This document shows, piece by piece, positions 9,748-18,598 of a DNA stretch of 64,000 bases (its first letter is position 1; each line of letters begins with the position of its first letter). The DNA is taken from contig WHVD01000026.1 of NCBI GenBank assembly GCA_015178975.1, positions 803,395-867,394 of the forward strand, read 5' to 3'. Both the position numbers and the translations under genes were made by a program. The DNA is from Hysterangium stoloniferum (Eukaryota; Basidiomycota; Agaricomycetes; Hysterangiales; Hysterangiaceae). Under the pieces are notes generated by a model that was not told where the DNA came from, searched no databases, and worked only from the letters and a program-made list of their open reading frames with translations.

Positions 9748-12700
9748 TTATCTGTTCAGTGCAGTGCCTAAGGTGTGCCTGCTATCTTCCAGGACCTGCA
9801 CCTGTAGTTGTTCTGCATTAGTCCATCTACCCAGTTGGGCAGCCAAGTTGGCCGTGGCACTCAGTGTGTCTGGGTGTTCAGTGCCTAGGAGCTGCTCCCT
9901 GGCCTTCAGCACCTGGACCTCCAGATGTTCTGCATCAGTCCATCTACCCAGTTGACGATATGTGGCAGCCAAGTTGGCCCTGGCACTCAGTGTGTGTGGG
10001 TGTTCAGTGTCTAGGAGCTGCTCCCTGGCCTTCAGCACCTGGATGTCCAGTTGTTCTGCATCAGTCCATCTACCCAGCTCATAATATGTGGCAGCCAAGT
10101 TGGCTCTGGCACTCAGTGTGTCTGGGTGTTCAGTGCCTAGGAGCTGCTCCCTGGCCTTCAGCACCTGGACCTCCAGATGTTCTGCATCAGTCCATCTACC
10201 TAGTTGACAATATGTGGCCGCCAAGCTGGCCCTGGCACTCAGTGTGTCTGGGTGTTCAGTGCCTAGGAGCTGCTCCCTGGCCTTCAACACCTGGACGTCC
10301 AGTTGTTCTGCATCAGTCCATCTACCCAGCTCATAATATATGGCAGCCAAGTTGCCCCTGGCACTCATTGTGTCTGCGTGTGCAGTGCCTAGGAGCTGCT
10401 CCCTGACCTTCAGCACCTGGACCTCCAGTTGTTCTGCATCATTCCATCTACCCAGCTGATAATATGTGGTGGCCAAGTTGGCCCTGGCACTCAGTGTGTT
10501 TGGGTCTTCAGTTCCTAGGAGTTGCACCCTGGCCTTCAGCACCTGGACCTCCAGCCATTCTGCATCCACACATTTACCAGTCACTTTGTACACTAGAGCA
10601 AATCTCTCAGAAAGATCATCATAGTAGTCTTTTTCCTTTCCATTAGTCACAGACTGATTTGCAATAATGTGAGACAGAACATCTCGTCGGAATAATATGT
10701 CATTCAATGTATTTGATTTATTGATGCTGCCTACTATTAATGCTCTGGCTGCATAATAATGGGGTATACAATTTATACCCAGTGCCTGATCTCTTATCCA
10801 CATATGAATTACTGGGTGCATTGTCCATGACCATGAACATTGTGTAACTGGATCTCTGGAGAGAAATGAATAATCACAGAGGACTTGCATAGCTAATCTG
10901 AATGGCAGACTTTCCCACTCCTCATCACTATCACATCTGAGCAGCTGAGCTGGTAGATCTGATGAAGTGGTTTTCAATCTCCCATCATAAGTATTTGCAG
11001 GTGGAAATTCTGCAGCTCATTTGAAGATGCTTTCCATGATGTTCTGGTGATGAAAGAACCCCAACACATTCAATATGAATAATGCATCTTGTGCTCTTTT
11101 TGAGGACATGACCTGCTTTTCAATCAGATCATATGACACTTTTAAAGTACTATAAACAGTGTGATTATATCCCAGTGCCCCTTTCATAGATGGATTGTCT
11201 GCATCAAAAAAATCTCTTTGATATTTTTCAAGCATAATTAGATACTCTGAGATTCTACAGAGTCCAGTTGAGATGGCTCCACCAGCAATGTCTAGTGCCA
11301 GAGGCAAGAAGCCAAGTTTGGTAACAATCTTCTCTGACAATTTCTGTATTGTAATGTCAGCTTCATTGTCAGATTTGGCTGCAGCATGAAAGAGGGCAAC
11401 TGCTTCATCACTCTCCATTGGAATAACATTTATTGACTCTGTGACATGGCTGGCTAGCCCAGGATTATGGCTAGTAATCAGCACATGAATCTGCCGCATC
11501 TGTTGCAAATACTTTTTAACCACTCCATCCATTCCATCAGCATTGTCAAAGATGATGAGACACCTCTTTTGAATGGCTGTAAGCCACCTCAAAACTTCCT
11601 CTGGAGCCTTTTCAATGCCCTTGGATTTAATTTGAAGATCATCAGCAATACTTAAAAAACCATTTACTAATGTTTCTGTATTTGTACCATCTATCCAGAA
11701 AATCTTCCAAAAGTTACTTAATACCTTGCTGTCAGTGCTGATAAGAATAAATAAATGATTAGCAGCTCACTAGTCATTGCTAAGTAGCTCTTCAATGAAT
11801 TTCAAACAAATCTGTGTTTTCCCAACTCCTCCCATACCATACAAAAGGAACCGTTTCCATGCCGGGAGGGAATTGAGGCAGTTCTCCAGAGCAAAAAACT
11901 TTCGGAGTCTGATGAGATATTTCTCCCGTCCCACAAAGCTTGGACTAGGACAGAGCTTGGGACTGTATATAGGCCCATTGAGGGTATCCTCTGCTGAATA
12001 ATGTTAACCTGTGTATGTCTATTTTGTTAACACACACCACTTTGATCATTAAATTTAATCCACCGGGAATGAACTGCAGCTGGAGCCTTCTTGACCATAT
12101 CTTGTATAGCATACAACACAGACTTGAAGTCATCATCATTAACAGACTCAAATTTGGACATCCCAGTGTGATCCTTATGCATGCCTATCGGTTCTATGTT
12201 GACAGCCCCAGGCACCACAGCAGATGATCTGGGAACAATCTAGATACATTCTATAATTTAAAATTTCCTTCAGGTATATTAGAATTTCTAAACTCACAGT
12301 TGAAATATGACCAGGGAGAGTAGTAGCTAAAGTTTCATAGAAAAACTTCATGTGTAAATAGGCAGTGATGGCATTAAAATCAGATATTTGTTGTTGTAAT
12401 AGTTCGGAGTGAGCGGTCAAATGCCTCAACAAGATATTGTTTGGCCGCCTGCATAGCGAAACAAGTTTGGGCGCTATGTCTGTTCCTTGGTGAGGGGTAC
12501 CAAGGAAGACGATGCCATATGTTGACAAATGAATCCATTTATGTGGGAAAAGATGCCCTTTATGGGCAGCATTTGCTTGTAATAGGGCCTGTTCCCAAGT
12601 GTGAATGAAATGAAGCGCGATTTTTTATTATTATGAGGTGACGTACACTCTTAAGAATAATGCCGCCAAGGCTATGTGCGATGAAGATTATGGGGCGTTT

Positions 12701-13199
12701 CTATAGAAAATAGAAAAAAAAGTCATCAGGAAGCAAGCCAAATACCAGTGATTTCAGTCAGTGAACCTTAGTGTCGTCTGTTTCCCTAGACATGCGAAGT
12801 CGTACAAGGAAATTCTGTGCATGACCATATAAAGTCTGTTCACACAATAAATTCTCTGTGTAAGCATCGTACCCATGTGACAAAATGCGCGCTCCAGGTA
12901 TAGCCTGTGGGAGAAAGTCCTGGAGCCAGAGCTTGTCGTTATCGGCCGTCCAGGACTTTTCGCGATGGCCATCGAGCCCATGAATAGCGACAATACTATA
13001 CAAGGTTAGGAAGCGGAAACTGATATGTTTAAAGCTCAATCACTCACTATATCGTGGGGGTAGTCCCCGGTGAAAGTTCCTTAATTCCGAAACCGGGATC
13101 ATTGTATGTGTCTCCCGGTTGCTCCACGACATCAGGAGAATGACCACTTCTTAGTTCGATTTTAGCAAAACGATGACGCAGCTTCGCCAAAAACGGCAT
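9748..13199 (-). pseudogene. Alpha/beta-hydrolase - NB-ARC - TPR protein (fungal NLR), one stop
   Basis: Predicted exons on the minus strand are 13199-13048, 12995-12767, 12700-12647, 12588-12298, 12239-12038, 11993-11771 and 11737-9748. All phases agree and give about 1,046 codons. The N-terminus is a SERAC1/lipase-like hydrolase: VAIHGLDGHREKSW, nucleophile motif FIAHSLGG, then FLGTPHQGTD. NB-ARC follows with Walker A GMGGVGKT, Walker B RCLIIFDNAD, HVLITSHNPG and LPLALDIAG. Six 42-residue TPR units of the type TLSARANLAATYYELGRWTDAE close the protein. Such proteins are thought to act as STAND switches in fungal self/non-self or immune signalling (family knowledge). A TGA at 11017-11019 follows SIFK, where Arg is usual, and breaks the frame. 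The 33-nt intron at 11738-11770 is unusually short but removes two adjacent stops. A start upstream at 13412 is possible but less family-like. Confidence 0.8.
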
Positions 13200-13949
13200 G
13201 ATGAGATGGTATGGTTCTAGTAAGGGAGTGCTAAGTACGCAGATCAACGTGGCGAGAGTGGTGATACGTTGGTGACTTGTGACTTGCTTCTCTGTACCCA
13301 CGGTGCACCGCCTCGTAGTTCTTATCGAGTAATCCTTGCACGTGTGTCGGAACAGGAAAGCAAATTCTTCAGATTTAATCTGAACGTTGGCCTTAGACAA
13401 TAACAGCGTCATTCGACAATTTCAGGTGATGGATTCCCGGGAGTTGCGCAGGATCAGTTTGGGGTGTCGTGGTGTAATGGATAAGGTGTACGCTCGTCAG
13501 CGAGTCTGCTGCAGAGGCAAACACGGCACAGCGCCGCGTTTTCGAATTCAACTTGGGCGCCGCGGCGGTGAGATTGGGGCTATGCGTGGTGGAGCTACCC
13601 CCTTCGACTTTCATATACACATACCGGTATTGGTTCTCCATCATCGTCATACCTAGACATGCATACCACCATAGCGCCAAGTTACGGACTACATCATCAC
13701 GTGTTCTTTTAGTCATATAGTGAAGTGGCATCACTCGCTGTTTATTTACTGCTACATTACTGTTATTATAGATTTTATCACAAGCAGCGGCTGGATTGTT
13801 ACACAGAATCGGATTGAATTGGTTAATGTCTCCTTCCGACGGACAGTAGGGTTCAGCGGGCCTTTTAGTTCAATAAAGAAAAGTATCTTCTGGGTTTGGA
13901 AAGACTTGTTAATGGAGTCCAGTTCCCCAGACCAAATCCTCCAGCGCCT
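13200..13949. other. Upstream interval of the NLR gene, no certain feature
   Basis: This 750-bp stretch should hold the NLR promoter. Both strands carry open frames of about 100-130 codons without recognisable domains. A tRNA-like A-box (TGGTGTAATGG, with ATAAGGTG after it) lies at 13470-13480 and a weak B-box-like TTTTCGAATTC at 13539, but no cloverleaf can be drawn. The base composition becomes CpG-richer towards 13600. Confidence 0.4.
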
Positions 13950-14285
13950 TAGTGTTGAGTGGGTTTGCCATCCTGCCTCAAGGATGAAGTGGCAAAAGGT
14001 GAAGATAGCAAACCCAAGACATTGTCTCATATGCCCAGAATGCAGATGCACACTATTGGGAACATCATGTGGAAATCACCCACAAGACACATATGGACAG
14101 AACCAACGTCTGTAGCAAATAAAACTAACAGCAACAACCCATCAGGCAACAACTCAAACTCCACACAATCAGACCAGAAGAATGATAAAAAGTTTTCCAA
14201 CAACAACAACTCTGGCAATAGCAACAAAGGTCAGCAATCCAGCAAACAACAATTGTCTGTTGAAATTTTGGCCATTTGGTAATAA
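13950..14285 (+). pseudogene. Ty3/gypsy gag fragment
   Basis: The frame reads GLPSCLKDEVAKGEDSKPKT, followed by an Asn/Ser/Gln-rich tail. The same motif (GLPSRLKDKVSKGETGKPKT) occurs in the gag of the minus-strand gypsy element near 42385, and in gypsy gag proteins this block follows the capsid domain. Neither a start nor a zinc knuckle is present. The fragment ends near 14282 at a stop. It is an isolated piece with no LTR beside it. Confidence 0.65.
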
Positions 14286-14579
14286 TCTCAACATGATGAC
14301 ACTTGTGGGTCTTAATACACTTTGTGATAACACTACATAGTCCTGTATAGTAGCTTAGTAATATTAATGCTTTTTTGCTCGCATCCACGGTGTACCAATG
14401 TATACCCCCCCCCTTTGCATCAACATGGGTGTGCTTATAACCTCCGACCGAAGGCCAGTGCCTATCACGTAATCAGTTCACACGAGTCATTAAGTTAACG
14501 GCAGGCTGTTGGTTGGCATCATTCTCACTGGCCCTATTATGGAAGTTCACACAAGTCATGGAGGTTTGAACCACAGAAG
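14286..14579. other. Unassigned interval
   Basis: About 300 bp with short frames only, including a C run of nine (14405-14413). Nothing recognisable is seen. Confidence 0.4.
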
Positions 14580-14857
14580 CTTTGGCACATCAGGATTGGA
14601 CTGTGGAGGACTGGAAGAAGGTGGTGTGGTCTGATGAGACAAAAATCAATAGGCTGGAGTCAGATGGTAGGAAGTGGGTATGGAAAAATACAGGGGAGGC
14701 CTTGAGTGACAGTCTGGTTGAGGGAACCCTGAAGTTTGGTGGTGGATCTTTGATGATGTGGGGGTGCATGCTGTGGGGGGGTTGGTTATGCATGCAAGAT
14801 TGATGGAAGCATGGATGGGGATCTGTACATACAGATTCTGGAGGATGACCTGCAATC
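14580..14857 (+). pseudogene. Tc1/mariner transposase fragment
   Basis: The frame ALAHQDWTVEDWKKVVWSDE, then TKIN, LVEGTLKFGG and LMMWGCM is the first DDE-domain segment of a Tc1 transposase. It closely resembles 49880-50055. After a frameshift near 14800 it continues with KIDG, GDLYIQILEDDLQ and then stops abruptly at about 14857, where GC-rich sequence of another origin begins. Helix-turn-helix, the rest of the DDE domain and terminal repeats are absent. Confidence 0.75.
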
Positions 14858-14863
14858 CGGTTG

Positions 14864-15270
14864 CGTAGCCTCCTCCCCCTCCTCCGCCGCCGTCGCCACC
14901 GGGGCCACCAGTGCCTCCTGCCAACACGGTTGTCGACGCAGTGCTGTGTCTTCTGAAGCTCTGTCCGCCGCCTCCGCCGCCTGTCCCCGGCCCTCCCCCT
15001 GCCGCGCCGGCGCCGTTATACCCCCCCGGCGACGTCGTCCCGCCCCCGCCGGGTGGCGCACAGGACGCGGCGCCGCCCTGCCCGGAGCCAAAGAGGGCAC
15101 GGTACGGGTCCTCCACGCTCACGCACATGACACCCCCGCCCACGCCCACGCCGAACAGCTTCGGGAGAAGGTGCTGCGGGTGCTGCTTCGGGTGCTGCGG
15201 GTGGTGGTGCGGGTGGTGATGCGGGTATTGCGCCTGGGCATTGAGGTGCGGCGATTGGGGGTCCTAGCGT
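14864..15270 (-). pseudogene. Gly/His-rich protein fragment in a GC-rich island
   Basis: One minus-strand frame is open from about 15266 to 14870 with strongly G/C third positions. It runs from a His/Pro/Gln-rich stretch (NAQAQYPHHHPHHHPQHP) through LLPKLFGVGVGGGVMCVSVE and DPYRALFG into a long Gly-rich tail. A TAG lies just upstream and no start is evident. The other frames here are also open because of high GC, so strand assignment rests on third-position bias and on the less repetitive LPKLFG...DPYRALFG segment. Function is not recognised. Confidence 0.35.
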
Positions 15271-15439
15271 CGTTTTGGGAGGCGCGAGGCAGAGACGGGG
15301 AGGGCGGTGGGGGGAGGTAGGCGCCGTGCGGGTGCTGCCGGTGGTCGTGGGGTCAGGGAGGGGTGGGTCGATGTGCGCGGAAGAGCACCCCCCTCGAGGA
15401 CACACATCTGAATATTAAAAAAACGACGGGTTCAGCCGA

Positions 15440-15985
15440 CGCACCTCTTCGCAAATCGCAAAGTGTTGCAAAAAGTCCAAGTACTCCGACTACGTCTACC
15501 GCCACCGCCCCAACAACAGCCGCAGGAAGCGCCGCACCGATGCCTCGTCCTACGACACCTCCATCTCTCCGCACGACTTCCCCGCCGACGAGTACGGCAG
15601 CGTCTCCCCCGTCGACGGCGCGCCCTACCGCCTCCCCTACGGGCTCGACACAGCCCACTACTCCAGCAGTTGCCACTATGCCGATGCCGTGCCCGCTCTG
15701 AATGGACCCGCCGTCTACTACGCGGACCCGACGACCACTTCCCGCCCTCCGCGAAGCTCGAGAGCCCCACCTTCCCCAAGCTGGGGCACACGTACAGCGG
15801 CCACGGGCCCCACGGACACAACCCGCACGGCCATGGACAGGGACACGGGCACGGGCACGGGCCGCACGGCGGCGGTGGTGGACACGGACGCACGGGCCCT
15901 ACCACACGCTGCACCGGGGCGGCGCGCCGGGGTTTGGGACTCTGACGGCGCCGTTTTTCCCGCAGGGCCCTGGGGGCTCTCCGAG
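15440..15985 (+). pseudogene. HMG-box-like transcription factor fragment, frameshifted
   Basis: The frame KKSKYSDYVYRHRPNNSRRK and the following RRTDASS looks like the last helix and basic tail of a MATA-type HMG box (family pattern K-KYPDYVYRPR). It is followed by a Tyr/Ser/Pro-rich region (SPVDGAPYRLPYGLDTAHYS). Codons end almost always in C or G. The same sense then passes through two further frames (KLESPTFPKLGHTYSGHG with a His/Gly repeat, then YHTLHRGGAPGFGTLTAPFF), implying at least two frameshifts. The N-terminal half of the box is not seen. No start or stop is assignable. The match is from memory of the family pattern only. Confidence 0.45.
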
Positions 15986-16175
15986 CACGTCACGAAATCC
16001 ACCGATACATCATCCAGGGACTGCTGTGATCTATTCGGGCCGTGGGTGCGCACATCATAACCGTATGTGAGAATCCTAGCGGAAGGTATCGCCTCTGGCA
16101 AGAGATCGCGAAGTCAAAGGATCTGCAGTGAAGGACGCCTCCCTGTCTCCATAGAGGTCATGTATAGCGACTCAT
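15980..16175 (-). pseudogene. Alpha/beta-hydrolase (NLR N-terminal) domain fragment
   Basis: The minus strand reads VAIHDLYGDREASFTAD, then after a frameshift LPEAIPSARILTYGYDVRTH. This aligns with the hydrolase exon of the NLR gene at 12767-12995 (VAIHGLDGHREKSWTAD...LPQAIPGARILSHGYDAYT). Only this exon-sized piece is present. It abuts the HMG-box fragment on one side and the inverted-repeat element at 16176 on the other. Confidence 0.7.
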
Positions 16176-16276
16176 CGGGAAAGCCCTTGCTCCAAAAATG
16201 TTTAGGATCCTCAATAGTGGCTGATTTTATATAAAGTCGGTTAAGGATCCAACATGTGATTGGCGGGTTTAGAATC

Positions 16277-16513
16277 TATTAGGTATAACGAGTATTGCAG
16301 AAGTAAACGTGCATATGAAAAAGGTGAGACAAAATGTCTCGAAAAGACGCAATGCATCATATGTTCAATCTCCTCTCAAAAGTACTCTTATATACGTGTA
16401 GTATAGCTAGGGAATCTCTCAGCGAACGTTTATTCGCTGAGAGTAAGTGATATGTGTATTGCCTCATCACAAAACAAAACATATCTATGTATTTAGATAC
16501 TTAAACGTCTTTA
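16277..16513 (+). repeat. 5' LTR of the copia element
   Basis: This is the 237-bp left LTR. It contains an internal inverted motif, TCTCAGCGAACG...CGTTTATTCGCTGAGA (near 16415-16441), which could form a hairpin in the transcript. A weak TATA-like stretch (TATATACGTGTAGTATA) lies near 16390. It matches the right LTR at all but six bases. Confidence 0.85.
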
Positions 16514-16580
16514 GGTTATGGGCCCCGGCTCTTTATATTGATAGCAAACAATTAACAAGCCATCCTAATTAATCGCTGAA

Positions 16581-17291
16581 ATGATTACCTTGGACAAAAT
16601 TAAGAATTATGAAATAAGCACTGGGAGTGCTTACCAAGTTTTTCCGAAGTTACACAAAGACAATTATTTTACTTGGAGCGCAAGTATGAAAACCGTGCTG
16701 GAGTCTTTGAATCAATGGAAGGTCGTAACTGGAGAACTGGTGGATCCTATCCGCGTAGATGTGAAGGTTCCAACGATGGAGGAACTTGAGATCGAAGAGG
16801 CCTGGGAACTTCGAAAGAAGAGGGCCTACAGCGAGATAATGCTCCGTGTTGAAGACGAGCCCAGGGTGGCTATAATGGTGGATAGTAATCCGGTCAATGC
16901 ATGGGAAACTTTGAAGATGACTTACGGAACACGATTGGCCAATAGTCGTGTGACACTACTTTCCGAACTCGTTTGTATGCGTTACGATGGGACAGGAATT
17001 ATCGAATATAAATCCCAAATGGACTCCATCAGACTTAAATTGTTGGAGGCTGGTCATGCCATCACGAATGCTGACTACCTCAGCCTATTCATGAGTACGC
17101 TACCCGAGGATTTCGATATAATGTCAATGACAATCGATTATGATGTTGATACTGTCGAAGAAGTAGTCAATAAACTGTGTCAAGTTGAGATTCAAAAAGA
17201 AATATGTCCAGGCTATGGTGAAGGTTCTGCATTTCGTGCCCAGAGGGGCGAAGGTTCCACGTTTTGCCCCCAGAGGGGAATCAGTACGTAG
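16581..17291 (+). CDS. gag: Copia gag (capsid-like)
   Basis: The 236-codon frame starts at the first ATG after the primer site (MITLDKIKNYEI). It shows the UBN2/copia gag pattern: LHKDNYFTWSASMKTVLES, then AWETLKMTYGT and LMSTLPEDFD-type spacing. The product would form the particle that packages the RNA. The frame ends at a TAG at 17289-17291. The zinc-knuckle segment continues in another frame from about 17293, so gag has been split from its nucleocapsid part by a frameshift. Two short duplicate phrases (GEGSAFRAQRGEGSTFCPQR) lie just before the stop. Confidence 0.75.
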   Translation: MITLDKIKNYEISTGSAYQVFPKLHKDNYFTWSASMKTVLESLNQWKVVTGELVDPIRVDVKVPTMEELEIEEAWELRKKRAYSEIMLRVEDEPRVAIMVDSNPVNAWETLKMTYGTRLANSRVTLLSELVCMRYDGTGIIEYKSQMDSIRLKLLEAGHAITNADYLSLFMSTLPEDFDIMSMTIDYDVDTVEEVVNKLCQVEIQKEICPGYGEGSAFRAQRGEGSTFCPQRGIST

Positions 17292-18598
17292 TGAGGAGCG
17301 TTTCGTAATAGGGGTTGTGGTCGTGCCGCCATTCTGCGAGGAACTCAGATCAGGAGGAGTACTCCACAATCTGGTTGTTTTGAATGTGGGGATTTGTCAC
17401 ATTGGGCAAGCGATTGTCCTAAAAGAAAGCAGAGATATGCTCAGCGATCTGAAAATTGGAAGAACCAAAATAGAAGTAACGACTCATCTGGAAATACGCC
17501 ATCTCCCTCAGTTGCAAGTAGGGGAATGTTTACCGCCGTCGAATCCACATTTTCTTGAGTAAGGAGAGTGTGCCACATAAATATTTCCTGGATTCCACAG
17601 CATCAGGACATTATGTGCCGAGTATGTATGACTTACAGATTTTATGGCATACAAAAATCCAAAGAAAATTCAAACAGCAAATGGCACTTATATTTATGCC
17701 AGAGGTATTGGAACATGGTCCAGAGTTTATAGGCAAAATTCCCAACGTCGAATGGACTCCTGAAGTTAAAGTGCAACTCCTTAATCCTGCGCAGTTTTTC
17801 AAGGATGGATATTGCGTTATGTTGAGCAAAACTGGTTCTACAATTGTCGATTCATCAGGCCGTACACTGATTGAGGGCGAATGAGAGGGGTAATGTATAC
17901 CCTTTCCAGCTGGATACGATCTCCGTGTCATCGCCAGTATGCGAATATACAAATCTATCAGACGATGAATTACAAAATAGGTTGGAAGACGTACCTATGA
18001 TGTTTTCCGCAAATTCAACATGTGATATTATGAAATGGCATCAGCGTTTGGGACATTTGAGCATGAACACTATTAGGAATCTTGCGCGACATTTTGTGAC
18101 CGGAATGGAGATTGAAGAAATTGAAGGTTTCGAAGCTGACTGCATTGCATGTATTGAAGGTAAACAGTGCAGAAACCCATTCAAAACTGGACGTACCAGA
18201 GCGACGAAATTGGGAGAATTACTCCATATGGATTTAGCCGGACCTATGGAAACGATAAGTTTCGACAAAAAGCGTTATTTCATTATTGTTGTTGACGACT
18301 TCTCCTGTGCTGTATGGGTTGAAACATTAGCAAGCAGGAAGCGGTGTGCAAAATAAAGAAATATATAACTCAACTGGAGATGTTATTCAATACGAGGGTC
18401 CAAGGAGTTATGACGGATAACGGAACCGAGCTAATAAATTTGGAATTTAGAAGCTATCTGTTATCGAAAGGTATAGCTTTATTTACCTCGGTGCCATATA
18501 CACTGCAGCAAAATGGTGTTGCAGAAAGAGGTATACGCACCATTACTGAAGGGGCAAGAACAATGTTATATGCGACGAAAATAGCGGAAGGTGCATGA
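17292..18598 (+). pseudogene. pol: Copia zinc knuckle, protease and integrase, broken
   Basis: In one frame CFECGDLSHWASDCPKRK gives a CX2CX4HX4C knuckle (near 17375-17410). In another, KYFLDSTASGHYVPS (near 17580) is the protease active-site region, with DSTA where DS/TGA is usual. The integrase HHCC domain is at HQRLGHLSMNTIRNLA...CIACIEGKQ (18040-18170), followed by LHMDLAGPM. The catalytic TDNGTE is near 18415 and NGVAERGIRT near 18513. Frame changes lie near 17290, 17560, 17880 and 18350. A 13-codon segment (EGARTMLYATK, then EGA-stop-NLLYASK) is duplicated at 18548 and 18587, and the second copy contains a TGA. Confidence 0.8.

Noticed and set aside
9764-10646. Long plus-strand open frames (up to 180 codons) across the TPR array
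   Set aside because: They are the complement of highly repeated TPR coding sequence; the minus-strand frame has all the motifs.
13468-13550. tRNA-Arg-like A-box (TGGTGTAATGGATAAGGTG) and weak B-box
   Set aside because: No acceptor or T-stem pairing could be drawn; the B-box flanks do not pair. A relaxed tRNAscan-SE run would settle it.
14811-16070. Overlapping Pro/Arg-, Gly- and Ala-rich frames on both strands of the GC-rich island
   Set aside because: High GC removes stops in every frame. Only two frames show third-position bias and non-repetitive protein sequence.
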